Shown here piece by piece: positions 24,644-33,280 of a stretch of 64,000 nt of DNA (its first letter is position 1; each line of letters opens with the position of its first letter). Position numbers and translations under genes: made by a program. The stretch is from NCBI GenBank assembly GCA_036513895.1, contig DATBYF010000043.1, forward strand, positions 19,649 to 83,648, given 5' to 3'. The notes under the pieces were generated by a model. That model had not been told where the DNA came from. It saw only the letters and a program-made list of their open reading frames with translations, and made no database searches. The stretch comes from Palsa-147 sp036513895. GTDB lineage: Bacteria > Acidobacteriota > Terriglobia > Acidiferrales > UBA7541.

Positions 24644-25989
24644 TGCGGAATCGCGCAGTTAATGGCCTCAGCGCCTGTGAATGCTGCATCAACCGAAGTT
24701 CTTTCCAGAAAGCTCAGCCCAAGACTTAACACGTTCCCGATCGATCCAAGAGCCGACTTCACGCCGGCCGATGCCGGGCTAAGTGCCATCGGAAGTCCAC
24801 CTGCACCCGCGAGGTTGAGAGACATGATGCTCGATGTTCTTCTTGCAAAGGTCGTCGCCGTACCCATTGCTGTGCTAACGAGACCTGGCGCACTGGTGGC
24901 CATAGTTCCAGCCGCGTCACCCGTCGAGCCGAAAAGGAAACCGTTGATCGAATTCCCCGTCACGGCACTCACAAGAGGGTTGGACGAGAAGGACGTGTTC
25001 GTTCCAGTCGCTACATTGATGCCGAGTTCAACGCTCCCGCCGAGGCTGTAGGTATTCGCGTTCGCAGCCATACATGCTTTGTACGTTTGACCCGGCTGTC
25101 TAATGCCCAGCGTGAATCCCGTCGTTTGCGGCGAGGAGATGAAACTGTTACCCGGGTCAGAGGTCCAGATATCGCTCGTGTAAGTGGATTCGCCGGTGTC
25201 TCCGTTAACGGTGATTGATTGATTTAGCGTTGGAATCCACGTTCCCCCACCCTTACTCTCGCAGTCGTCTTCGGTGAAATCGATCATATTCCCATTTCCA
25301 TCGAAGCAATACAGGCCGGACGGGTCAATGAAGCTGAGAGGGCTGTTCAACACATAGGCGTAGCCGTTCCAGCTTTGGGGATTGCGCGGATCTGCGCCGT
25401 AATTCATCGGATCGGGGGACATAAAGCGGCCCGTGGCCGACGAATAGTATCGCGCCGCGAAGTTATCAAGGCTGGACTCGGCGTCGCGTTCTTTGCCCGT
25501 GAAATCGTGGGTTGTGGTAGTAGAAGAGCAAATGCTTGAGTCTTGCTCGCCGTAAGGATAGAAGGCGATGCAGCCCCCGGGCCCACCGGATACGGTAGTC
25601 AGTATGGTGCTTGATCCCACTTGATCTTTATCTACGAAATAGGTGGTACCGCCTGAATATTGCGCTACAAGCTGCCCATTTAGACAGGCATAGCCGAGAG
25701 ACCAACAGGTCGAGGGACAATCGTTATTGAATTCCGTGACTACGTTGCCCGCACCATCGTAAAGAAAATCGGTAGCGATTCCGTTAACGGTCTTCTGAAC
25801 CCGGCGACCGAAGGCGTCGTAGAAATAGCAGGCAGTGGCAGTACTGCAATTACCTGATGTACCGTCCACTTGCACGAGGCGATTTGAGCGGCGCCCGCGG
25901 CAACATCGAATTCGATTCAAATTTAAGGGCATGCCACCCGCCAGTCGCAGCAACTTCGAGCGACTCGCGATAGATGACGCCTCGTTCAT
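24640..25989 (-). CDS. RHS repeat-associated core protein, 5'-truncated, with variable C-terminal tip (module 2)
   Basis: 449 residues. After ~36 N-terminal residues encoded by repeat DNA, the frame enters RHS sequence: RLVQVDGTSGN, YDAFGRRVQKTVNG, LYDGAGNVVTEF, DQVGSSTILT, YPYGE, FTGKERDAESSLDNFAARYY, GRFMSPDP, NGYAYVLNSPLSFIDPSGL. That is the complete RHS core signature, but the long repeat region that should precede it is missing. Past DPSGL lies a ~250-residue tip ending in the same GAEA..CAIPQ domain as the stand-alone gene at 22797. It is probably an orphan, silent or displaced RHS tip rather than a full toxin-delivery protein. Confidence 0.8.
   Translation of the reverse strand: MNEASSIASRSKLLRLAGGMPLNLNRIRCCRGRRSNRLVQVDGTSGNCSTATACYFYDAFGRRVQKTVNGIATDFLYDGAGNVVTEFNNDCPSTCWSLGYACLNGQLVAQYSGGTTYFVDKDQVGSSTILTTVSGGPGGCIAFYPYGEQDSSICSSTTTTHDFTGKERDAESSLDNFAARYYSSATGRFMSPDPMNYGADPRNPQSWNGYAYVLNSPLSFIDPSGLYCFDGNGNMIDFTEDDCESKGGGTWIPTLNQSITVNGDTGESTYTSDIWTSDPGNSFISSPQTTGFTLGIRQPGQTYKACMAANANTYSLGGSVELGINVATGTNTSFSSNPLVSAVTGNSINGFLFGSTGDAAGTMATSAPGLVSTAMGTATTFARRTSSIMSLNLAGAGGLPMALSPASAGVKSALGSIGNVLSLGLSFLERTSVDAAFTGAEAINCAIPQ
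25890..25942. repeat. REP-like repeat, partial unit 3
   Basis: Contains only the right half of the unit (from GGCAACATCGAATTC to the GGGCATGCCACCC palindrome). It is fused directly to the start of the RHS segment, at the same RHS position where the module 1 copy diverges. It marks a recombination joint. Confidence 0.7.
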
Positions 25990-26220
25990 TGCCGCGCGCT
26001 CGGGCCATCAAGCAGGCAATCTGTCCGGCCTCGATACACGTTTGTCCCAAAAGCGCACAGGACAAACACTTGTCTCCCACTCACGCCGCTGTAAGTATCC
26101 GCAACATCTGAGGCATAGGACGATAACGTGACGGGGCCTGATTTGCAACGCGCTCAGCTTCTACCTCGATAGACTCTAAAGAGAACGGTGTCCAATGCTA
26201 CGGCGTGAAAGGAGAACTAT

Positions 26221-27111
26221 ATGACGTTCGCTAAGGCTCTGATCCTCTTTCTTCTCGGCGCAGGTTCTGCCCAGGCGATGCAACTCAGCCCGGTATCCGG
26301 TGATCAGCGGTCGGTGGATCGCGATGCGATTCGAGTTCATATTGATAAGATTTTCCAGGCCTATATCCAGAAGAACGCCGATGTCATTCGCGCCACTCAT
26401 GCCAATGACTGGACCGGTTTCCAATCGTCCTCTCGCACTGCGATCCATGGAATCGACCAATATATGGACGACGTAAGTGGCTTCCTCAAAGCGCCCATAA
26501 AGATGACCGCATACAAAATGCTGGAGTTCGATGTGATTTTTTACGGCGACATCGCCATCGTCCCGTACATCGCCGACGTAACTTACGAATATGACGGCCA
26601 ACCTTCAACCCAAAAACTTCGGGTACTCGACATATACGCAAAATTGGCGAACGAGTGGAATCAAGTCGGCTCCGATACCACCTTGCATCCGGAGTCGCTC
26701 GCGGCTCAGTTGCAACAAGCTCAGCCAGTAAGTGCTTACGCGAAAAAAGACTTACTCTCCGCACGCGAAGCGGTCTGGCGTTCTTGGTTCGCGAACGATA
26801 GTCCGCGCCTCGCAGAGCTCGTGCCCGCTGAATTGATTGCCATCGATCAAAGCGATAAGTGGGAGAATCGCGACGAGGTCCTCGCCGGGGCCAAGGACTT
26901 TGCGGGCAAGGGCGGCAAACTTGTGCGTCTCGAATTCCCACAGACGGAAATTCAGATGTACGGATACACCGCCATCCTCTACTCAAAATATCTGTATGAA
27001 ATCGAATTGGACGGAAAACGGTCCACGCAGTCGGGCCGGGCTACAGAAATGTTTGTCAATCGCGAGGGGAGATGGGTCAACGTGGGATGGCATCTGGACT
27101 CAGGCAGTTAA
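26221..27111 (+). CDS. Secreted protein with two NTF2/SnoaL-like domains
   Basis: 296 residues. GAAAGGAG lies before the ATG. A short signal peptide ends near AQA/M. Residues ~30-155 and ~175-292 each look like an NTF2-like (SnoaL/DUF4440) fold: a helical start (VHIDKIFQAYIQKNAD; REAVWRSWFANDSPRLAEL), an (A/M)VPYIADVTYEY or ILYSKYLYEIE strand and a closing W strand (EWNQVGSDTTLHPES; RWVNVGWHLDSG). It is therefore a tandem duplication within one protein, likely periplasmic. Ligand or catalytic role is unknown. It stands alone between the RHS block and a decayed tRNA-Asp fragment. Confidence 0.75.
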   Translation: MTFAKALILFLLGAGSAQAMQLSPVSGDQRSVDRDAIRVHIDKIFQAYIQKNADVIRATHANDWTGFQSSSRTAIHGIDQYMDDVSGFLKAPIKMTAYKMLEFDVIFYGDIAIVPYIADVTYEYDGQPSTQKLRVLDIYAKLANEWNQVGSDTTLHPESLAAQLQQAQPVSAYAKKDLLSAREAVWRSWFANDSPRLAELVPAELIAIDQSDKWENRDEVLAGAKDFAGKGGKLVRLEFPQTEIQMYGYTAILYSKYLYEIELDGKRSTQSGRATEMFVNREGRWVNVGWHLDSGS

Positions 27112-27160
27112 TCGTCCGACGATTATTCTAGTGGAGCGAGGGCACTCGCTATCATCATCG

Positions 27161-27230
27161 GGTTTAGAACGCTCGTGCGAGGTCGCAGGTTCGAACGTCG
27201 CCGGCCCTGGCAATATTTTCACGGATCCAC
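27161..27230. repeat. Decayed tRNA-Asp 3'-end copy (old attachment site)
   Basis: GGTTTAGAACGC, then GAGGTCGCAGGTTCGAAC and CCGGCCCTGGCAA parallel the D-loop, T-arm and acceptor end of tRNA-Asp with many changes. The similarity continues into the flank (ATTTTCAC, CAGTTGCCGCT), matching the sequence after the distal attachment site at 21572. It is a third, degenerate copy and probably the boundary of an older insertion. Confidence 0.65.
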
Positions 27231-27304
27231 AGTTGCCGCTTTTTTTTCAGCACGACGATCAGCCCGGACGCGGAGTCATGCTTGAAACGACCGATCGCAC
27301 GCTT

Positions 27305-27598
27305 CTAAGCAGCTTGCCAAAACGGCATTCTGGGTTGTTGCTCGGCTGACTTCTTCAGTCTGTTCAGCTTGTCGGTTACGCTCGAGGGGTCGAGGCCTGC
27401 GCTCCTGCACACGCTCGCAAAATCCTTCTGGCTTTGAAAGAGAAAGCGCTCCGCTTCCATCTTCCGTCCCAGGCTGGACGACTGCCAGTCTTCGAGCGCT
27501 TGCAAAAGCACCGCGGTCCACAATCGGCGTGACCCAACCTGATCGTCGAAATGGTAATCAGCTTTGGAGCTTGCCTGTTCGTAAATGTTGATGTTCAT
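27305..27598 (-). CDS. Small conserved-looking hypothetical protein (97 aa)
   Basis: A cytosolic, helical protein with LWTAVLLQALEDWQSS, then EAERFLFQSQKDFASVCRSA and GLDPSSVTDKLNRLKK. The VLLQALEDW...A..F......F..VC..AGLDP pattern looks conserved, as in small proteins of uncertain function in several phyla. AGGGG precedes the ATG by ~7 nt. It lies just outside the degenerate tRNA-Asp remnant, so it is probably the first gene beyond the accessory region. Confidence 0.65.
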   Translation of the reverse strand: MNINIYEQASSKADYHFDDQVGSRRLWTAVLLQALEDWQSSSLGRKMEAERFLFQSQKDFASVCRSAGLDPSSVTDKLNRLKKSAEQQPRMPFWQAA

Positions 27599-28247
27599 CT
27601 ATATCCCCTGGTAAGTTTTTCTAGCGCCTCAGCGGACCGTAGTCCGAACCCCGGCGCTCATACTTCTACTTATTGCACACGACACGCCAGAGTGATGGGC
27701 GTAACATAGCTATCTGACTTTGCCTCTCATATCGCTGAAAATAAGCCACTTCCATATATTTCTGGTGGATGTACTTGCTAAAAGCAAGAGCGGATGATGC
27801 TATGAATGTGTTCTAGTTTGAAACACAGGAAGGTCGCGACGGCCGATATCATCGCTTTTACGCGATGGGTCCACAAAAACTGCCCTGAATCCGGGCCCAA
27901 ACCAACGCGTCGGCTGCTCATCTCATTGATTCGGCAGCATTTCCCGTCTAGCGTGACGACGGCGAAGAAGCGAATTGCGTCTGTGCCGTTTTGAAACGCT
28001 CGCCAACCGCGGAACATTCCATTGGCCATCTTGATCCCCGTAATAGGCCAGCGCCTACAGGCGCGTTTCGACAGTTCTCACCGATGCAAGCCATTCACGT
28101 TGACTGTCTCGTACCCGATGTGGAACTAGGACGTAGCCCATCCTTGTCAACTCGATATCTAACCAGTACGCTGAAATCATCAAAGCCGGACAATCGTTCG
28201 GGAATGAATTTCTCTGAACTCTTTAGCACTAGTTGGCTGTTCGAATA
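27599..28247. other. Intergenic region upstream of the NtrC-type regulator
   Basis: About 650 bases. Short frames on both strands lack start signals and domain character. No tRNA or terminator is evident. Confidence 0.45.
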
Positions 28248-29669
28248 ATGAGCGTCGATCAGACAGATATTGTTATGGGAAAGAGTGCTGTTGAGTCGGC
28301 GCGGAAATATCTCTCCGTCTGCATCCTCGATGACGATCCTGCGTTCCTTGAACTTACGACTGAGAGACTGCAGGCGGCAGGCTTCGACGTTACGGGCACG
28401 AGTGATCCCGCGCAAGCGCTGAACATGATCAGCAATGGCCGGTGTCGGGCCGTGCTGACTGACGTGATGATGCCCGCGATGGACGGATTTGAGTTTCTGG
28501 AAAAGGCGCTAGAGCTCGATCCCGGCGTTTACGTCATCTTGGTAACGGGCTTGTATTCGATGGATTCAGCGATCGATGCGATCAAGCGCGGAGCCTACGA
28601 TTATGTTTGCAAGCCCTCGGATTTCCCGCGCCTGCTCAAAACTCTGGACGCGCTTGCGGAGCTATTCAGGCAACGCAGCCACATTCGAGAGCTCGAAGAG
28701 GACACGCTCGCCAGCTTCGAGTTCAACGGAATTGTCGGGCGCAGTCCGATCATGCTCGAGCTATTTGACCTGATCCGAAAAATCTCAAATCACTTCAGAA
28801 ACGTGCTGCTCAGCGGACCGACTGGCTCCGGTAAGGAACTTGTAGCTCGCGCTTTACACCGGATGAGCCCGGTGGCTAACAAGCGGTTCGTGGTCTGCAA
28901 CTGCTCAGCGTTTGTTGAGACACTTCTCGAGAGCCAGCTATTTGGCCACGTGCGCGGAGCTTTTACCGGCGCCGCGGACACTCGCGCTGGGCTGTTTGAA
29001 TATGCCGATGGCGGTACTGTTTTTCTCGACGAAATCGGTGAGATGCCGCTCCCGATGCAGGCCAAGCTCCTGCGCGTGGTTGAAAATCGCGAGATTCAAA
29101 TGGTCGGATCCCCGGCAGTCAAGAAAGTAGATGTCCGGCTGATCGCAGCCACCAACCGAGGGCTGCTGGCGGAAGTTCTTGCCGGAAGATTCCGCGAGGA
29201 TTTGTTCTATCGCCTCAGCGCCATCGAGGTACGCGTCCCTAGCCTCGCCGAGCGGTCGGATGATATCCCGCTGCTTTCGCAAATGATCCTGAACAGGTGC
29301 AACGAGACGTATGGGAAGAAGCTCAAGGGCCTCACTCGCCGCGCGCAGGTGGTGTTGCTCCAGCATAGTTGGCCCGGCAACGTCCGTGAACTGGAGAATG
29401 TTATCTCCGGCGCGGCGATGACCGTCTCAGGCGATTTCATTGACGTTGCTGACCTACCGAAACACCTATCTGAGTCCTCGGCGCGGTCGTCGCTCCCAAT
29501 CGGAACATGGTGCCCGCTCCGTCTCGATGAGATGAATCAATCGCACATCCAGCGCGTGCTCGAAATTTGCGACGGGAATCACGTACGGGCTGCGGAGATT
29601 CTGGGAATCGGTCGAACTACGCTATACCGCTTTTTGAAGCGAGCAGCAGCTACACGCAAATCCGCATAA
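28248..29669 (+). CDS. NtrC-family sigma-54-dependent response regulator
   Basis: 473 residues: receiver (VCILDDDPAF, phospho-acceptor Asp in LTDVMMPAMDG, CKP), then an AAA+ sigma-54 activator (Walker A GPTGSGKEL, GAFTGA contact loop, Walker B TVFLDEIGEM, arginine-finger region FREDLFYRLSAI), then a Fis-type HTH (NHVRAAEILGIGRTTLYRFL). It activates transcription by RNA polymerase-sigma-54 at enhancer-type sites. The ATG at 28248 is chosen among several possible starts; ATG 28275 would also keep the receiver intact. It is convergent with, and 15 nt from, the receiver gene at 29685, suggesting but not proving that the neighbouring hybrid kinase feeds it. Confidence 0.9.
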   Translation: MSVDQTDIVMGKSAVESARKYLSVCILDDDPAFLELTTERLQAAGFDVTGTSDPAQALNMISNGRCRAVLTDVMMPAMDGFEFLEKALELDPGVYVILVTGLYSMDSAIDAIKRGAYDYVCKPSDFPRLLKTLDALAELFRQRSHIRELEEDTLASFEFNGIVGRSPIMLELFDLIRKISNHFRNVLLSGPTGSGKELVARALHRMSPVANKRFVVCNCSAFVETLLESQLFGHVRGAFTGAADTRAGLFEYADGGTVFLDEIGEMPLPMQAKLLRVVENREIQMVGSPAVKKVDVRLIAATNRGLLAEVLAGRFREDLFYRLSAIEVRVPSLAERSDDIPLLSQMILNRCNETYGKKLKGLTRRAQVVLLQHSWPGNVRELENVISGAAMTVSGDFIDVADLPKHLSESSARSSLPIGTWCPLRLDEMNQSHIQRVLEICDGNHVRAAEILGIGRTTLYRFLKRAAATRKSA

Positions 29670-29684
29670 TTCGGCCATTTGTGA

Positions 29685-30062
29685 TCAGCCCGCGGTGACA
29701 GCAAGCCACTTTGATAATTGTCCAGAAAGTAGCTTGAAATCCACGGGCTTGGATATGCAGGAATTACAACCCGCCATTAATACGCGCTTCTGATCCACAA
29801 CCATGGCATGCGCAGTCACGGCAATCACCGGAATCGTGCATAGCGACGGCTGTTTGCGCATCCAAGCGACAAGAGCAAGCCCGTCGTCGGCGCCCAATTG
29901 AATATCGAGTAGCACGATATTTGGAGGATTCTGCTCCATCGCAGCGAAAGCCGACTTCAAATCTTCCGCCAATACAGGTTCATAACCCTCGGCATCCAAC
30001 CAGTCGCACAACAACTCTCGATTTAACGCGTTGTCTTCGACCACCAAAATACGATGCTTCAT
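29685..30062 (-). CDS. Single-domain response regulator (CheY-like receiver)
   Basis: 125 residues containing only a receiver domain: ILVVEDNALN acidic pocket, phospho-acceptor Asp in VLLDIQLG, Thr in AVTAHA, Lys in ISKPVD. Its ATG overlaps the stop of the upstream hybrid kinase (ATGA), so the two are co-translated and it is very probably a phosphotransfer partner. There is no output domain. Confidence 0.92.
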   Translation of the reverse strand: MKHRILVVEDNALNRELLCDWLDAEGYEPVLAEDLKSAFAAMEQNPPNIVLLDIQLGADDGLALVAWMRKQPSLCTIPVIAVTAHAMVVDQKRVLMAGCNSCISKPVDFKLLSGQLSKWLAVTAG

Positions 30063-33034
30063 TTTCCCGCCAATTGAATCGGAGCAAGCACGCGCCGAAT
30101 TTCTTTAGTCAGGGATTGCTGCCAGTATTCCTGTTTGCGCGACAGAGATTCGGCATGAGTGCGAAGATATCGCTCTTCCTCCCGAGTCAAATCCTTGCTG
30201 GTGAGAACAAAAACGGGGAGATCGGCGGTCCGAGGCGAGCCACGCCATTCCGAGAGCAACTCGAAGCCGCTCACGTTGGGGAGCATGAGATCGAGAATCA
30301 CAAACGCAGGAAGAGAATCGTTCATCCACGCCCGGGCTTGTGCGCCATCGGACGCTGTCGCCGTTGCATAGCCCTGTGAACTTAGCAGCTCGGTAAGCAC
30401 CTCGCGCGTGGCGCTGTCGTCCTCTACCACCAGGACAGGCCGTGCCAATCTTAGTCCTTCTTTCGCTGCGAGACACCGCTCGATCGCCGCAAGCAGGGCT
30501 GATTGGTCCACCGGCTTAACAAGATATTCGTCCGCGCCTAGCGTGGTTCCGAGTGCGGGCTGGTCAACAATGGAAATCACAATCACGGGAATGTTTGCGG
30601 TCCGCGGTTCATTCTTCAGCTGAAGGAGAAGCTCCCAACCGTTTGTGGGTTTCATCAGCAGGTCGAGCGTGATTGCGTCTGGCTGGAGCTCCGCCGCGAT
30701 TTCGACAACTCGCGACAACTCTTCACAAAGAAGGGCCTCGTAGCCGGAAGAAGCGAGTTGCGATTGGATGAGCTGAGCTGCGGCTGAATCATCCTCGATT
30801 ATAAAAATCCGTGGAATCCCGCCTTCTCTCTCTCGGGACTCGATCGCACTGGCAGGCACCGCGGAATAGGCCTGAACGAATGGCAACGAGAAGTAGAAGC
30901 AGCTTCCATGGCCCGGCTGGCTCTCAAGGCCCAGTTCCGATCCGTGCAATTCCACAAGCCGCTGAGTAATGGCCAAGCCCAAACCTGTGCCTTCCTGGGT
31001 GATGCCCGACTGCCTCAGCCGGTAAAACGCCTCGAAGATTCGCTTCTTCTCCTCAGGCGGAATTCCGGGTCCGTTATCACTTACTTCCAGGCGCACAGTT
31101 CCGTCAACGAGGTGGCCAGCAACTTTGATGTGCCCGCCATAAGGAGTGAATTTAATGGCATTGCCGACAAGGTTGATCAAGATCTGCTTCAGCCGTGTGC
31201 CATCGGCCCGGACGCCGAGGCTAGATTCCGCCTCGCAGGTGAGCGTGTGTGATTTCTTCTCAGCGAGCGGCCTCACCGCATCCAAAACTTCGCGTAAAGT
31301 TCGCTCGACGGGCACGTTCTCGATAGCCAACTCGAGACGCCCCGCCTCGATTTTGGAAAGGTCAAGGATATCGTTGATGAGCCGGAGAAGGTGCTGCCCG
31401 CCGGTATGAATGTGAGTGACATAGCGCAGTTGGCGTTCATTCAGGGGCCCATAACGCGCTTCGCTGAGTAAATCGGAAAATCCGAGGACTGCGTTCAGCG
31501 GTGTTCGCAGTTCGTGACTCATCGTCGAGAGGAATTGGTCCTTGAACCTGTTAGACCGTTCCGCTTCTTCTTTCGCTCGCAGCAGGGCCGCCTGCGCGTT
31601 CTTTTGCATGGTGATATCGCGGAATCCGATCACACCGCCGCGCAGGATACCGTCCTCACCTCGGAGAGGTCCGCCCGTAATGCTGATCAAGCGACCGTCC
31701 GGCACTTTCGCGTTGCGGATGAAGACCTCCACTTCGCTAAAACTTTCCCCCCGCATTGCTCGAACGAGTGGCAACTCACTGGGCGGATACACGGTCACGC
31801 CGTCAGGCAAGTAGCTCCCATACTGATCCGACCACTGGTCGGGTGTCGTGTCCGTAGCACCGATGCCCAAGACCTGCTCCGCGGCAGCGTTAAACAGGAG
31901 AAACTTCCCATTGGAATCGGCTACCACCACGCCATCGGCAATACTCTCCAAGATCAATTGAAGGAGTTCCTTCTGCCGCTTCGTCTCCTCTTCCGCCAGC
32001 TTCTTTTCAGTGATGTCACGGAAAACGAGCACAACCCCGAGACTTTCGCCATCGCGCGTAATAATCGGCGCCGCGCTATCCTCAATATCAAATTCCGCAC
32101 CGTTCTTAGAGATCAAAATCGTGTGATTGGCCAGACCGACTACCTTCCCCTCCCGAAACACTTTCTTCACAGGGTTCTCGACGGGGCGCCGCGTTTCCTT
32201 ATTCACGATGTCGAAAACTAGATCCATGGACTTGCCCCAAGCTTGCTCCTGCTTCCATCCCGTGAGCGACTGGGCGACCGAATTCATGAAATTCACAGCG
32301 CCGTTCGTATCGGTCGCGATTACCGCATCGCCGATGCTCCCAAGAGTTGTTGAGAGCCACATTTCGCTTCGTGTCAAAGCCGCTTGGGCGCGTTTGCGTT
32401 CGGTCAATTCCCGGCTCAGCATCCCGAAACAAATCATCAGCAGCGCGACACTCCCAATCGTCCCGCCGGCGATAGTGCGGGCCGAGGCGGCCATGCTTTC
32501 GTTGGCTTTATCGGTGCGAATTCTGAGCAAATTGTTCTCGTCATTCGCCATTTCTGCGGCGATAACGCGGATCTGGTCCATCCACGCCTTTCCGGATCCT
32601 TCGAGGACTACCTTCGTTGCTGCTGCGGAACCATCTTTTCTTCGGAGCTCGATCGTCCTATCGAGTTCAGCCAACTTTTTGTCTATGAGAACATCCATAA
32701 CCTCAATCCGCTGTTGCTGTATCGGACTATCGAAGGTGAGCTCCTTCAAGCGCCCAGTTACTTGGTCGAGATTTTTGATGGCTTGGCGGTAGGGCTCAAG
32801 GTAGGATTCATCTCCCGTCAGGAGATAGCCTCTCTGGCCCGTTTCTGCGTCAACCAGGCGGCCAACCGTATCGTCGAGTGCTTGCAGAACTTGGTAGGTG
32901 TGCTTCGGCCGCTCAGCGGCTTCCGCGAATCGGGTTGCGCTTCGATAGGACAGCCACCCAACTGATACCAAAATGATTCCGGCAACGACGAAGCCCCAGC
33001 GGAGCAAGTCCCGTCCAAGTTTTGTTAGCATCAT
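30059..33034 (-). CDS. Hybrid sensor histidine kinase: CHASE3, two PAS, HisKA, HATPase, two receivers
   Basis: 991 residues. TM1 (~13-30) and TM2 (~190-208) flank a CHASE3 periplasmic domain (VDAETGQRGYLLTGDESYLEPYR, in part). Then come PAS (~220-340, ending VVLVFRDITEKK) and PAS (~350-480, ending VIGFRDITMQK), HisKA (LSTMSHELRTPLNAVLGF, phospho-His), HATPase_c (LVGNAIKF N-box; DNGPGIPPE and GTGLGLAI G-boxes), and two receiver domains (IIEDD, Asp in TLDLLMKP; VVEDD, Asp in ILDLMLPN). AGGA lies 7 nt before the ATG. The stop overlaps the receiver gene downstream. The input signal is unknown. Confidence 0.93.
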   Translation of the reverse strand: MMLTKLGRDLLRWGFVVAGIILVSVGWLSYRSATRFAEAAERPKHTYQVLQALDDTVGRLVDAETGQRGYLLTGDESYLEPYRQAIKNLDQVTGRLKELTFDSPIQQQRIEVMDVLIDKKLAELDRTIELRRKDGSAAATKVVLEGSGKAWMDQIRVIAAEMANDENNLLRIRTDKANESMAASARTIAGGTIGSVALLMICFGMLSRELTERKRAQAALTRSEMWLSTTLGSIGDAVIATDTNGAVNFMNSVAQSLTGWKQEQAWGKSMDLVFDIVNKETRRPVENPVKKVFREGKVVGLANHTILISKNGAEFDIEDSAAPIITRDGESLGVVLVFRDITEKKLAEEETKRQKELLQLILESIADGVVVADSNGKFLLFNAAAEQVLGIGATDTTPDQWSDQYGSYLPDGVTVYPPSELPLVRAMRGESFSEVEVFIRNAKVPDGRLISITGGPLRGEDGILRGGVIGFRDITMQKNAQAALLRAKEEAERSNRFKDQFLSTMSHELRTPLNAVLGFSDLLSEARYGPLNERQLRYVTHIHTGGQHLLRLINDILDLSKIEAGRLELAIENVPVERTLREVLDAVRPLAEKKSHTLTCEAESSLGVRADGTRLKQILINLVGNAIKFTPYGGHIKVAGHLVDGTVRLEVSDNGPGIPPEEKKRIFEAFYRLRQSGITQEGTGLGLAITQRLVELHGSELGLESQPGHGSCFYFSLPFVQAYSAVPASAIESREREGGIPRIFIIEDDSAAAQLIQSQLASSGYEALLCEELSRVVEIAAELQPDAITLDLLMKPTNGWELLLQLKNEPRTANIPVIVISIVDQPALGTTLGADEYLVKPVDQSALLAAIERCLAAKEGLRLARPVLVVEDDSATREVLTELLSSQGYATATASDGAQARAWMNDSLPAFVILDLMLPNVSGFELLSEWRGSPRTADLPVFVLTSKDLTREEERYLRTHAESLSRKQEYWQQSLTKEIRRVLAPIQLAGK

Positions 33035-33280
33035 TTTGCAGTCCTATGGCGAGCGTCAGTCTAATTGCGCAAGAGCCACCGATTTGCACATTGCTCTTTC
33101 CGGCCTAGGCGCCGATGAATGAGAGGGCGATCCAGCAGGGAGCGGCGTAAAGCCGAAGCGAACGTGCAAAAACCCTGAGTTGTAATTCTAGAAGGCGGTT
33201 CGGCGGCTGAATGGCTTTGTACTACTGTGGCATTCAATCAGTTAATACCGCACTGCGGCGCCCACCAACGAGGCTCAGCT

